A stretch of DNA of 64,000 nucleotides from Lachnospiraceae bacterium (GCA_014804645.1 JAAUZI010000005.1:1-64000), one strand, 5' to 3'. Positions 47,514-56,682 are shown, counted from the stretch's first letter. The notes: generated by a model not told the origin, from the sequence alone. Made by a program: numbers and translations.

Positions 47514-48929
47514 TTATTCCTCTCTTCCCTGGTAGATTCCCAGAAACGCGAGGGTAGGCTCGGTTCTGGAGTCGGTGATTCGGATTCTGATGCGGCTTGT
47601 GACTATATTTTCCAGGGGAACGATGCGCTTGTAACCTATGACGGTTCCCCGGTAGATCTCGGCAAATTCGCCGTCAAGCTCTGCCTCGACGGTAAAACTT
47701 TCCACGCGCTGGCTGCAAAGAATATTTTCCTTTAAAACGATGCAGCCGATATTGACGGGACTGTTCCATTTCGCGACAATTTCGGCGGTGGTCCTGCCCT
47801 TTGAGGGAATATAGTATTCGCTGTAGTCGTCGGCTCTTGCCGCCTCAATATCGCCGCTGTCGCAGGAGAGAACGGCATCCTCCAGGAGATTAACTCGGAA
47901 CATATTTCGGATATATTCTCCAAGCTCCGCAAGCCGCATTGTATCATTTTCGTGAAACAGGCCGTTGCGGGTGGGCGGGATATTCAGTAAAAACGTAGCG
48001 TTGCCGCCCACGGAATTGTTGTAGATATGTACAAGCTCCTCCAGGCTGCGCACCTTGTCGTCCTCGCTTGCATGCCAGAACCACCCCGGACGAATGGAGG
48101 TGTTCACCTCCGCAGGATACCATATCAATTTATCCTCATTTTCTAATACGGCGCGGCTCCCCAGATCGCTGTCCCTTGCGTCGACCTTACGCTGACGAAA
48201 TTCCGCATCGTCACAGTGCTGGCTTTTTTCCGAGACAATCTCACTGTCCCTTGCCCTCTCGGGAACGACGCTCCACTCCGCAACACGGGTGTGTCCCGCT
48301 TCGTTTCCGCACCAGCGGATATCGGGACCACATACGGAAATACAGGCGTTAGGCTGAAGCTCTCGTATTACGCCGTAATATCTCTCCCAATCGTAATACT
48401 GTTTTTTACCGTTTGGTCCCTCGCCGCATGCGCCGTCAAACCATACGGAAAAAATCTCGCCGTAACCTGTCAGCAGCTCGGTGAACTGCCCCACAAAAAA
48501 ATCATCGTAGGCCTTGCCCTGCCCGTAAAGGGAAGAGTTTCTGTCCCATGGAGAAAGATAGACGCCGAATTTTATTCCATGTTTTCTGCAGGCATCCGCG
48601 GTCTCCTTCACAACATCTCCCTGCCCGTTTTTCCACGGGGAGGCCGCAACCGTGTGCCTGGTATATTGGCTTGGCCACAGACAGAAACCGTCATGGTGCT
48701 TGCAGGTGAGAATCAGTCCTCTCATTCCGGCAGATTTTACAGCCTTTACCCATTGCTCCGGGTCAAGTTTCTCGGGGTTGAAAATGAGCGGACTTTCCGA
48801 GCCGTCGCCCCATTCTCTGTCCGTAAAGGTATTTACAGTGAAGTGTATAAAAGCGTAAAATTCAAGCTGCTGAAAACGGAATTGCCTTTCATGTGGAACG
48901 ATTTGCGTGAGCCTTTCATCGTAAGTCAT
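47514..48929 (-). CDS. Alpha-L-fucosidase, glycoside hydrolase family 29
   Basis: The 471-residue enzyme has the GH29 barrel: FIHFTVNTFTDREWG near the start, LTCKHHDGFCLWPS, the catalytic nucleophile aspartate in VWFDGACGEG, and LLNIPPTRNGLF. A C-terminal beta-sandwich/carbohydrate-binding-like domain follows. It lacks a signal peptide, so it should act in the cytoplasm on imported fucosylated oligosaccharides. The ATG at 48929 is chosen because GGAG stands 6 bp upstream; an upstream ATG at 48941 lacks a site. No sugar transporter is adjacent. It is bracketed by 36-bp direct repeats. Confidence 0.93.
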   Translation of the reverse strand: MTYDERLTQIVPHERQFRFQQLEFYAFIHFTVNTFTDREWGDGSESPLIFNPEKLDPEQWVKAVKSAGMRGLILTCKHHDGFCLWPSQYTRHTVAASPWKNGQGDVVKETADACRKHGIKFGVYLSPWDRNSSLYGQGKAYDDFFVGQFTELLTGYGEIFSVWFDGACGEGPNGKKQYYDWERYYGVIRELQPNACISVCGPDIRWCGNEAGHTRVAEWSVVPERARDSEIVSEKSQHCDDAEFRQRKVDARDSDLGSRAVLENEDKLIWYPAEVNTSIRPGWFWHASEDDKVRSLEELVHIYNNSVGGNATFLLNIPPTRNGLFHENDTMRLAELGEYIRNMFRVNLLEDAVLSCDSGDIEAARADDYSEYYIPSKGRTTAEIVAKWNSPVNIGCIVLKENILCSQRVESFTVEAELDGEFAEIYRGTVIGYKRIVPLENIVTSRIRIRITDSRTEPTLAFLGIYQGREE

Positions 48930-49036
48930 AAGGTTCTCCATAAAAATTTATTTGTAACAGTATAACAAAACTCCCTGCTGTCCAAACGTAAAATGGGCAG
49001 CAGAGGGTTTTGCCATGTCAGATCGATAACCTATGC

Positions 49037-49336
49037 TTATGTCACTTTGCGGTCCACAGTCACAGCATCGACGTTGTGATATTTTAATTCCAAAGATATA
49101 TGTGTATATAACTTGTCAAATATCTCCTCCTCATTTTCTGATTCATACCATATGCCATGCCATCCTCTCTCGCTGTTGACATACATCTTCCATTTATTAT
49201 CATTTTCATCATAAAAACAACCTATGTCATATTGTCCAGCTGACTCATAATCTATCTCTATGGCAACTGGTATTCCACAGTCATAAAGTTGATGTTGCAA
49301 ATCTTTATGAATTGTCAAAAATTCCGCCTTTGTCAT
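49037..49336 (-). CDS. Small acidic protein, possibly an Imm59-like immunity protein
   Basis: The 99-residue acidic product (YDIGCFYDENDNKWKMYVNSERG, EEEIFDKLYTHI) looks like the small single-domain immunity proteins of polymorphic toxin systems, and Imm59 is the closest family recalled; this is uncertain. No toxin gene is next to it. Its C-terminus (HNVDAVTVDRKVT) is encoded by the 36-bp repeat also found at 47449. It overlaps the start of the CPBP fragment stop by one base. Confidence 0.45.
   Translation of the reverse strand: MTKAEFLTIHKDLQHQLYDCGIPVAIEIDYESAGQYDIGCFYDENDNKWKMYVNSERGWHGIWYESENEEEIFDKLYTHISLELKYHNVDAVTVDRKVT
49044..49079. repeat. 36-bp direct repeat, right copy
   Basis: One mismatch with 47449-47484. 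This copy lies within the 3' end of the small acidic protein gene, which is the intact version of the sequence. Confidence 0.85.
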
Positions 49337-49869
49337 TAATCTGTCTCCTTCCCATTACAAGCCAAATGAAGGCCATTTATTGCATTGATTTTATCATACA
49401 TATCTGTCTGACACAAGCCAAATTCCTTATTGAACCGCTTTGAAAATATACAATATATAGCAATACAAACGCAAAATATCACCTTGATGATTCTTATTGT
49501 CATTCCAACTTCTACCGAATAGGGCGATAATAATTGACTGTTAAATAAATTCCCAAACATATGTGTCAGAGCCCCGGCCAAAATACTGCGCTTCGTCTTA
49601 ACATAAACAAATGATACTACAAAGTTAAGCATCATTACTGAAGGAATAAATAATATTGCGTCAATCAGAGAAGTCTGCAACAAATCATATTGTGCTTGTC
49701 CGGGTGTAAAGTACCATGGCAAATGCCATATCCCCCAAATAAATCCGAGAATAAGGGTTGCCCCTACAAATCCAAATCGCGCAAACAACTGATCCAGTGA
49801 ATAGCCACGCCACCCAAATTCTTCATTTAGTGGTCCAGATACCAATTTCCTTTCCATCCCTGCTGCCAT
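49336..49869 (-). pseudogene. CPBP (Abi/CAAX) intramembrane protease, 5'-truncated
   Basis: The frame encodes the C-terminal two-thirds of a CPBP glutamic intramembrane protease: the EExxxR motif in NEEFGWRGY, the FxxxH motif in FIWGIWHLPW, and HMFGNLFN. The usual first membrane helices are missing. Its 5' part runs into an out-of-frame LytTR fragment (49823-49990). The only start available (49869) lies within that fragment and lacks a ribosome site. It is probably a deletion relic, though the catalytic core remains. Confidence 0.75.
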
Positions 49870-49990
49870 ATATTTTTAGATTGAGTTGTTCCAAGCGGTT
49901 GATAATCTTTTTGGTATGCTCATCGAGATAGGGATATTCTATTGTTATGGTAAGTGGCTTGCCGTCCACCTGCTTTTTTATAATATTCAT
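49823..49990 (-). pseudogene. LytTR-type regulator, N-terminal fragment
   Basis: A 55-codon frame begins with a strong GGAGG site (MNIIKKQVDGKPLTITIEY, then DEHTKKIINRLEQLNLKIYG). This matches the N-terminus of small LytTR-domain regulators, but the DNA-binding domain is absent and the frame ends at the junction with the CPBP fragment. It is the 5' remnant of a regulator whose 3' part was lost. Confidence 0.6.
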
Positions 49991-50051
49991 TTTATCGCCT
50001 CCGAAAGTATATTATCATAACAGAAACGGGTAGAAAAGAGCCGTTAACATG

Positions 50052-50080
50052 ACTTACAAATCTGTAGTTGTCAATTACAA
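50052..50080 (-). promoter_or_regulatory. LytTR-type operator: direct repeat with 21-bp spacing
   Basis: On the minus strand TTGTAA occurs twice (complement at 50054-50059 and 50075-50080), exactly 21 bp apart and in similar flanks, which is the classic LytTR binding layout. A TTGACA overlaps the upstream repeat. It lies about 65 bp upstream of the truncated LytTR gene, so it is probably its old autoregulatory site. Confidence 0.55.
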
Positions 50081-50113
50081 GTTTGTCTTTTGGCATCTAA
50101 TAGGAAACAAATA

Positions 50114-50142
50114 TTGACATAAGAAAATATAAATGGTATATT
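50114..50142 (+). promoter_or_regulatory. Strong promoter of the large NTPase gene, with TGGAACAA repeats
   Basis: TTGACA (50114-50119), a 17-bp spacer and TATATT (50137-50142) form a near-consensus promoter. Two direct TGGAACAA repeats follow at 50150-50157 and 50161-50168, an 11-bp period. A third copy occurs at 52519 beside the next promoter, so they may be shared regulator sites. Confidence 0.8.
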
Positions 50143-50189
50143 GTTTGCGTGGAACAACTGTGGAACAATTCAAGAGGGGAGACGAGTAT

Positions 50190-52403
50190 ATGAGTCCAAA
50201 AGTTTCGTGCAATATACAAAAGGGAAAAAAGGGGTACACTGTTAATTTTCGACATTCAGTGGTTAAGGATAAGGATGGGAAATATGGGTTAAAGGTGCAT
50301 CGAGGTTTAGGAACTACAGATGCAACAGAGGCACAAAGGCTGGTTGAGGAATTAGAAAAAATACTTAGTGACAGCTATTGGGCAGATTCAAGTAAGAGGA
50401 CGGAAGCTTATGGGCATTTTAGCGAAGTTGTTGTAGATGCTTATTATGATCCTCTTGAAGGTGCAAATCCGATAGATGAAGATTTGCTGAATCGGATAAA
50501 CCTTCCGTCAAAAGAAGATGGATATACAAGGCAGACTTTTGTCGGACCGAGTGGAGCGGGAAAAACTTCTTTGCTGCGTTTAATGGCTGGAACGAGTATG
50601 GAAAAATTTCCGGCCACATCGACAGGAAGAACAACGACATGTAATCTTGAATTGATAATGTCAGAAGATGCAGACTACGAAATCGTTGTTACATTTATGT
50701 CAAGATACTTGGTGGAAATGCATGTACTTGAATGTATAGAGGCTGCATTGGAATACTGTATTTCGGAAAAATGTAAGGATTTAGAAAAAAAACGTAAGGA
50801 CATATCTAATCGGCTGTTTAGCAACCGGGATTTAACTTTTAAAATGTGCTATATAGTTGGTGACTTGAGTTTGAAAGATAAAAAAAAGGATCAACTGGAT
50901 GAAGAATTTGAGGAACAAGATATTGAAAAGGCGCCCATGAATATTCTGCAGAATATAGAGGGCCTGTTGGAAAGCGTAAACAGTTATATTGATCGCTTGA
51001 TTCAAATTGCACAGGACAAGTACAAAAATAATATTGACATTGAAGATGAAACTTTTAATTCCGCTGATGAGAATGATATTTTAAGCTTAAGAAATGAGAT
51101 GGTGGAAGATATCATGGCGAGGTTTCGATTGCTGGAGGGAGGAGAAAAATTAAATTCAAATGGCAAGTGGACAAATGCATGGTATTTCAAAACGAAAGAT
51201 CGGGAGGAATTTATCCGAACAATAAAAAGATTTACGAGTAATAGCTGGAGGGCTTGGGGGAGCCTGCTGTCACCCATTGTTAAAACAATGAGGGTAAAAG
51301 GGAGGTTTAAGCCAGAATTTTGTGAAGAGGTGCCAAGGCTGGTGCTGTTTGACGGAGAGGGCTTAGGACATAGAACAGCAATGTCTTCCATGCCAACGAA
51401 TGTCATTGAATATTTTAGAAAATCGGATGGTATAGTGATAGTGGCCGATGCCCAACACCCCATTTCGGAAAATGTCAAAATGGCCATACGGACTGCCATA
51501 GAATATGGTTACTCAGAAAAGGTGTGCTTTGCTTTTACGCATATGGACTTAATGGCGGGAGATAACTTCGGAAATTTTTCTGATAAGCGACATGAGATAT
51601 GGGTAGCATTGGATGCTTATATTAGTGATATGAGACGCCAGAATAAGGATGTTTTATCCGAAACCGAGGCTAAACAGATGATGGGGTCTTGTTTCTATTT
51701 CTCTGGGTTGAATGCGCAAGGGATAACAAAGGTCTCTGAAAAATACGGTAATGATCTGATTGCTCTATGGCAGGACAAGCTTCGAAAGAGCATTACTGTG
51801 GATATGATTTCTCTGTCCTATGATATGATGACTTTGATTGCACATTTAAGGGAAGGAATTAAGAATTATAGAACGGCGTGGGGCAACAAAATAGGCCATC
51901 CGACAAAAAAGGAGGAAACAGTACATTGGAGTAAAGTACGGGCATTAACTAGGAGATTGGGGTATTTTGGGGAGGACAATTATCAGTTTGAATTAATGCC
52001 ATTAGCTGATTTTAGTGCATCTATTAGAACGCGGCTTAACATCTATTTGAACCGTCCGATGAAGGTTGAACCGAATATAGCAGAAGAGGATAAAAAGATC
52101 ATTCTGATTAATGCGATAAAAAGTACAATTAACGGGAAATTGCAAGATCTTGTTAAAAACGAAATGTGGGATGAACCGGATCAGCTTCAGAGATGGAAAG
52201 ATGCATACGATTATGCAGGTAAAGGATCGACTGAAAAGCGGGCAGTCAAAGTGAATGAAATTTTTGATTTTGCGGCACCTCAAATTGATTTGTTTTATTA
52301 TAATATGACGGATGCTCAGAAAGTGTATATTTCAAAAGTTATCGATATTGTAGAAGGTACGCTTGAGCAATATCAATGTAAATTTGAGAGATTTCCGTTT
52401 TAG
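50190..52403 (+). CDS. Large P-loop NTPase with N-terminal integrase-arm-like domain
   Basis: The 737-residue product begins with a 60-residue region (KGKKGYTVNFRHSVV, VHRGLGTTDATEAQRLVEELE) like the arm-type DNA-binding domain of tyrosine integrases, but no recombinase domain follows. Instead there is Walker A GPSGAGKTS (about 119-127), a Walker B-like VLFDGEGLG, and FTHMDL, which can act as the G4 base-recognition motif. A long charged helical insertion separates them. It may be a dynamin- or GIMAP-like GTPase linked to defence. The ATG at 50190 has GAGGGGAG upstream. A strong terminator follows. Confidence 0.6.
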   Translation: MSPKVSCNIQKGKKGYTVNFRHSVVKDKDGKYGLKVHRGLGTTDATEAQRLVEELEKILSDSYWADSSKRTEAYGHFSEVVVDAYYDPLEGANPIDEDLLNRINLPSKEDGYTRQTFVGPSGAGKTSLLRLMAGTSMEKFPATSTGRTTTCNLELIMSEDADYEIVVTFMSRYLVEMHVLECIEAALEYCISEKCKDLEKKRKDISNRLFSNRDLTFKMCYIVGDLSLKDKKKDQLDEEFEEQDIEKAPMNILQNIEGLLESVNSYIDRLIQIAQDKYKNNIDIEDETFNSADENDILSLRNEMVEDIMARFRLLEGGEKLNSNGKWTNAWYFKTKDREEFIRTIKRFTSNSWRAWGSLLSPIVKTMRVKGRFKPEFCEEVPRLVLFDGEGLGHRTAMSSMPTNVIEYFRKSDGIVIVADAQHPISENVKMAIRTAIEYGYSEKVCFAFTHMDLMAGDNFGNFSDKRHEIWVALDAYISDMRRQNKDVLSETEAKQMMGSCFYFSGLNAQGITKVSEKYGNDLIALWQDKLRKSITVDMISLSYDMMTLIAHLREGIKNYRTAWGNKIGHPTKKEETVHWSKVRALTRRLGYFGEDNYQFELMPLADFSASIRTRLNIYLNRPMKVEPNIAEEDKKIILINAIKSTINGKLQDLVKNEMWDEPDQLQRWKDAYDYAGKGSTEKRAVKVNEIFDFAAPQIDLFYYNMTDAQKVYISKVIDIVEGTLEQYQCKFERFPF

Positions 52404-52451
52404 TTTATAGGTTCGTATAATATGAATCCGAAGGCTGTTTGATTATAAAGG

Positions 52452-52500
52452 AAACTAAAGCTGTAGAACATATCTGTTGTTTTACAGCTTTAGTTTTTTT
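52452..52500 (+). terminator. Intrinsic terminator after the NTPase gene
   Basis: A 14-bp stem (52452-52465 with 52483-52496) has AACTAAAGCTGTA/TACAGCTTTAGTT at its core and is followed by a T run. Confidence 0.92.
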
Positions 52501-52502
52501 GC

Positions 52503-52591
52503 GGTTGTGGCAAAAAGATGGAACAACCTATTGACAAGGCAGATTCGGCGGTATATTATAATTTAAAGGGTTGCCACAACCTTGCCACAAC
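52503..52591 (+). promoter_or_regulatory. Promoter of the ABC exporter operon flanked by three TTGCCACAAC repeats
   Basis: TTGACA (52531-52536), a 17-bp spacer and TATTAT (52554-52559) form the promoter. TTGCCACAAC occurs at 52571-52580 and 52582-52591 as direct copies 11 bp apart, and inverted at 52504-52513. A TGGAACAAC copy at 52519-52527 matches repeats near 50150. This arrangement strongly suggests an operator for a regulator not identified here. Confidence 0.7.
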
Positions 52592-52636
52592 AAGAAAAAT
52601 GTCGTCCGGCAAAATGATTTTGTGAAGGAAAAAGCT

Positions 52637-54388
52637 GTGAAAGAAAAGATAAAATTCGTCCTAAAATTTGCAAGACCCCATAAATGGAAATTTATTATCA
52701 TGTTGCTTAGTATTATTTTAGCTACCATAACGCTTATGATATTGCCATTTATTATTGGATGGTTGGTCGATGAGGTACGTGGTTCCCAAAATATGTCGCG
52801 TTTTATCTACATTGTAAGTGTATATGGAGTGGTATATATCTTTAATCAGGCCATGTATACGATAGTGAATATTATGGAAAAAGTAACCAGCACAACATTT
52901 CTATTCGATATTAGAGCGGAACTGTATTCCAGAATTTTAAGATTCAAGGGCAGCTGTTTAGCAAATATGTATAGCGGCGATACGATCAGCAGAATGGGAT
53001 ATGATGTTGATCAGATTATGTCCATGATAAGTATTAACTTATTTGGACTGGTCTCAAATTTCATTAATATGGTTATTGCTCTTGTATTTATATATTGTGC
53101 AAATATATGGATGGGGGTTTTTACTACAGTCACAACTCCCGTAATCATATATGTGTCGAGAATTTTTTTTGGAAAAGCAAAAAGAGAGAATTCTCGTATT
53201 ATCAAAAAAAAGGGAATATTGTCATCCTGGACATTTGAAATTTTAGGTGGAATGCAGGAAATAAAGCTCTTACATGCTTCCAAACAGATCCTTTCGGAAT
53301 TCCTTAGAAGGAATATTGAAATAGCCAGAATGAGTATTGGTTTAAATAAAATAGAAGTGAAGGCAGAGCGGCTTAACGCTGGAATATTGGTGATAGCGCA
53401 GATGTGTATGTTTACGATTGCTGCTTTTCTGGTAAAAGCCGGTGAGCTTACGATAGGTGGGGTTACAGCCTGTTTCACCTATTATACGAATTGCATCACA
53501 ACGTTTAACAGTATTAACTCAAAAATACTGTCGCTCTCGTCCAATATGGTTTCCTGTGATAGGATTATGCAGTTATTTGACGCCCCGTTGGAAGAAGAAG
53601 GAGCAGAACATTTCAATAAGAGTAACAGAGAACAAATTGCAGGAGGTATCGAGTTTAAAAACGTTTCGTTTTCTTATAAGGAGGGACGAAATGTATTTAA
53701 GGATCTGTCATTTCGCATCAATCCATGTGAGAAAATTGCTATAGTAGGGAACAGCGGAGTGGGAAAAAGTACTTTAGTGAATTTGTTGTGCAGGATTTAT
53801 GATGTCAATGACGGAAATATATTTGTGGACGGCAAGGATATTATGGAATATAATATCAAATATTTGCGCGAGCAAATAGGGGTCGTTCATCAAAACAGCA
53901 TTATTTTTAACGGTTCTATAAGATTTAATTTGCAGTTTGCCTGGGATAAGTTTCAGGATGATTTGTTGTGGGAAGCACTTAAAATGGCAGACTTGTATGA
54001 TTTTGTGAGCAGCTTGGAGGATGGTCTGGATACCATTGTCGGAACCGGAGGTCTGAATTTCTCGGGAGGCCAGAAACAGAGAATTGCAATTGCGAGAGCA
54101 TTTGTTAAAAATTCTCCAATCATGATTTTTGATGAATCGACCAGTGCGTTAGATAGTGAGTCCGAAATGACAATAAAAAAATCATGGGAATTACTTGGAA
54201 AAAATCATACATTGCTTATTATTGCACACAGACTGTCTACAATAATTAATTCGGACAGGATCATTGTTTTTGAGGATGGAAAAGTCGCAGGTTTTGGAAA
54301 ACATGAAGAATTACTTGAGACCTGTGAGATATATAATAAACTTTTCCGAGAACAGTATTCGAAAAGTATGGGGAGGGGGATTATTTGA
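52637..54388 (+). CDS. ABC exporter half-transporter, first subunit (MsbA-like)
   Basis: The 583-residue product has a six-helix membrane domain (residues about 15-300) and an ATPase domain with Walker A GNSGVGKST, signature FSGGQKQR, Walker B MIFDESTSALD (catalytic Glu present) and switch His in IAHRLST. The GTG at 52637, with GAAGGA upstream, is chosen; the frame is open to a TTG at 52571, but that lies inside the operator repeats. It overlaps the second subunit by 4 bp, so they probably form a heterodimer. Composition is more AT-rich than the origin region. Confidence 0.9.
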   Translation: MKEKIKFVLKFARPHKWKFIIMLLSIILATITLMILPFIIGWLVDEVRGSQNMSRFIYIVSVYGVVYIFNQAMYTIVNIMEKVTSTTFLFDIRAELYSRILRFKGSCLANMYSGDTISRMGYDVDQIMSMISINLFGLVSNFINMVIALVFIYCANIWMGVFTTVTTPVIIYVSRIFFGKAKRENSRIIKKKGILSSWTFEILGGMQEIKLLHASKQILSEFLRRNIEIARMSIGLNKIEVKAERLNAGILVIAQMCMFTIAAFLVKAGELTIGGVTACFTYYTNCITTFNSINSKILSLSSNMVSCDRIMQLFDAPLEEEGAEHFNKSNREQIAGGIEFKNVSFSYKEGRNVFKDLSFRINPCEKIAIVGNSGVGKSTLVNLLCRIYDVNDGNIFVDGKDIMEYNIKYLREQIGVVHQNSIIFNGSIRFNLQFAWDKFQDDLLWEALKMADLYDFVSSLEDGLDTIVGTGGLNFSGGQKQRIAIARAFVKNSPIMIFDESTSALDSESEMTIKKSWELLGKNHTLLIIAHRLSTIINSDRIIVFEDGKVAGFGKHEELLETCEIYNKLFREQYSKSMGRGII

Positions 54389-56184
54389 AAAGACAATCAG
54401 ATCGTATCAAAACGGTGAAAAAAATATTTGGACTACTGGGTAAAAATATGGTACTGTTATATCGACTTCTGTTTTTTAAAAGCCTTGATTTATTGCTTGG
54501 AATCGTACAACCATTTTTCTATTACATATTTATTAATAATGTGATTGTTAAGGGTCAAACCAGGCATCTGCCAATTGTTATTGCCGGTTATTTGTCTATT
54601 TTTTTGTTACAGACATTACTAATTAAGTATACCAGAATATCGTATAATTCTTTATTTATTAAGCTGAAAGCAGAATTGCGAGTTAATGTCTTGAAAAAAT
54701 ACATTAATATGAAAGCAGATGCTTATACAAAATACAGTACGGGTGATTTGGCAAACAGAATTAATGGTGATGTTGAACTGTTTGAAACTTTTTTACAGAA
54801 ACATGTGATTGATTATTTCTTCTCAATTGCAAAAATTTTAGTGATATCTGTAATATTATTTGCAATCAATCGAGCATTAACAATCATTGGTTTTATTGTC
54901 ATTCCATTTTCTTTCTGGTTAGTACAGATTATTAGTAAGAAGGCTAATCGACTATCGGAAAAGCGACGTAAATTTGAAGGAGAGTATGAGAGTTTCCTAA
55001 ATAATTCTTTTCAAAATTGGGCGGATATAAAAACAAATAATTTAGAGATATGTATGGAGGCTGAATTCGACAGGTATAGAAAGATTCTTGCAAAGTTAAT
55101 AGTTAAGAGTCAGATATATATTGCTCTTAACTGGCTCTTTGTTGCGTTTAAAGATTATTTTGTCACTAGGATGAATCTTTATTTTGTAGGAGGTTTGCTG
55201 ATTATTCGTAAAAAACTTACCGTTGGAATTCTGCTTACCTATATGGATTACTTTATCCAGTTAGTGGATAACATTACGTCTGTTGTGAATTCAATTCTCG
55301 ATTTCAGTGCTCAGAGACCTAATATTGAACGTGTATTTGAGATTCTGGAATTAGAATATAACGTAAAGACAAGGGCTGCGAATTTGGAAGATAAAATAAC
55401 ATTTTCAGATGTTAAGTTTCGATATAACGACAATCAGGAATTCATTATCAATTCATTAAACGTAACCATCTATCCTGGCGAGCACATTGCAATTGTAGGT
55501 AGGAGTGGTTGTGGAAAAACGACCTTAGCTAATTTGCTGACGGGAGTATATGAGCCATGCGGCGGTGAAATTCTGATTGGTAACAGGCGGGTTTCTGAAC
55601 TGTCTCATGAGAGCATAAGTAGTAAAATTGGTATAGTCTCTCAATTCTCTCAGATGTTAAATCTCTCCATCAGAGAAAATCTATTGCTTGCAAACAGACA
55701 TGCAGGGGAGGAAGAGATTAGAAATGCCTGTGAGAAAGCGAACATCCTGTCATTTATTGAGAATCTGCCCGATAAATTTGAAACGAATATCGGTGAGCGT
55801 GGTGTCAAATTATCTGGTGGTCAAAGGCAGCGACTATCAATAGCAAGGCTGTTGTTACAAAATCCAGATATCATTATTTTTGATGAATCAACCAGTTCAT
55901 TGGACAGTCATAGCGAAAATGAGATATTGAAAACGATTCGTTTACTCTCTGGCAGCAAGACGATCATAACGATTGCACATAGACTTTCAACGGTTCTAAT
56001 CAGTGATAGGGTTGCGTTAATGGAAGATGGAAAAATTGTTGCAATAGAAAGTCCTTCCAATATGTTTATAGAAAATGGAAAATTTTATGTATTATTTGAG
56101 CATCAACTTAGCAATGTATACAATAAAGATAGTATAGTAAATCAAAATACTAAGCGTCCAGCCATGGTGGGGCTAGACCTTTAA
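54385..56184 (+). CDS. ABC exporter half-transporter, second subunit
   Basis: The 599-residue product begins with TTG (GGGGAGGGGG upstream) overlapping the preceding stop as TTGA. It has six membrane helices (about 20-310) and an ATPase domain with Walker A GRSGCGKTT, signature LSGGQRQR, Walker B IIIFDESTSSLD and IAHRLST. Both nucleotide sites of the pair look catalytically normal, unlike many heterodimeric exporters. The substrate is unknown; no peptidase or peptide precursor is adjacent. The AT-rich composition matches the two preceding genes. Confidence 0.9.
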   Translation: MKRQSDRIKTVKKIFGLLGKNMVLLYRLLFFKSLDLLLGIVQPFFYYIFINNVIVKGQTRHLPIVIAGYLSIFLLQTLLIKYTRISYNSLFIKLKAELRVNVLKKYINMKADAYTKYSTGDLANRINGDVELFETFLQKHVIDYFFSIAKILVISVILFAINRALTIIGFIVIPFSFWLVQIISKKANRLSEKRRKFEGEYESFLNNSFQNWADIKTNNLEICMEAEFDRYRKILAKLIVKSQIYIALNWLFVAFKDYFVTRMNLYFVGGLLIIRKKLTVGILLTYMDYFIQLVDNITSVVNSILDFSAQRPNIERVFEILELEYNVKTRAANLEDKITFSDVKFRYNDNQEFIINSLNVTIYPGEHIAIVGRSGCGKTTLANLLTGVYEPCGGEILIGNRRVSELSHESISSKIGIVSQFSQMLNLSIRENLLLANRHAGEEEIRNACEKANILSFIENLPDKFETNIGERGVKLSGGQRQRLSIARLLLQNPDIIIFDESTSSLDSHSENEILKTIRLLSGSKTIITIAHRLSTVLISDRVALMEDGKIVAIESPSNMFIENGKFYVLFEHQLSNVYNKDSIVNQNTKRPAMVGLDL

Positions 56185-56213
56185 TGTAAATATTTAAAAG
56201 AGGAGGAATTCAT

Positions 56214-56669
56214 ATGTTAAAAATAGGAACGAAAGCGCCGGCATTTTCCCTGCCAGACCAGAATGGAACAATGCACACGCTGGAGGAGTATCGCGGCAAA
56301 AAGGTGATCCTGTATTTTTATCCCAAAGATAACACGCCCGGCTGCACAAAGCAGGCCTGCAATTTCGGAGAGTTATACCCGCAGTTTCAGGAGAAGGGCG
56401 CAGTGATATTGGGCGTCAGCAAGGACAGTGTGGCGTCCCACAAGAAGTTCGAGGAAAAATACGATCTGCCCTTTACGCTGCTGTCGGACCCTGAGTTATC
56501 CTGCATCCAAGCCTACGACGTGTGGCAGGAAAAGAAAAATTACGGAAAAGTGAGTATGGGCGTAGTGCGCACCACCTATCTGATCGACGAGAAGGGTGTG
56601 ATCGTCAAAGCCTTCGGCAAGGTAAAGGCCGCCGAGAATCCGGCCCAGATGCTGGAGGAACTGCAGTAG
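56214..56669 (+). CDS. bcp: Thioredoxin-dependent thiol peroxidase (Bcp/PrxQ peroxiredoxin)
   Basis: This peroxiredoxin reduces peroxides using a cysteine recycled by thioredoxin. The 151-residue product has the peroxidatic Cys44 and resolving Cys49 in TPGCTKQACNF, the PrxQ spacing of five residues, and ends with the conserved thioredoxin-fold strands (VRTTYLIDEKGVI). The AAGAGGAGG site is strong. Its GC-richer sequence marks the right edge of the AT-rich island. Confidence 0.96.
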   Translation: MLKIGTKAPAFSLPDQNGTMHTLEEYRGKKVILYFYPKDNTPGCTKQACNFGELYPQFQEKGAVILGVSKDSVASHKKFEEKYDLPFTLLSDPELSCIQAYDVWQEKKNYGKVSMGVVRTTYLIDEKGVIVKAFGKVKAAENPAQMLEELQ

Positions 56670-56682
56670 TCAGTCGAGGAGA

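Noticed and set aside
50150..50168. TGGAACAA pair as the start of a CRISPR array
   Set aside because: Only two short copies 11 bp apart occur beside a promoter; no spacers or cas genes are present anywhere in the window.
52571..52636. TTG start for the first ABC exporter subunit at 52571
   Set aside because: It lies within the TTGCCACAAC repeats just after the -10 element and lacks a ribosome site; the GTG at 52637 has one and gives a normal N-terminus.
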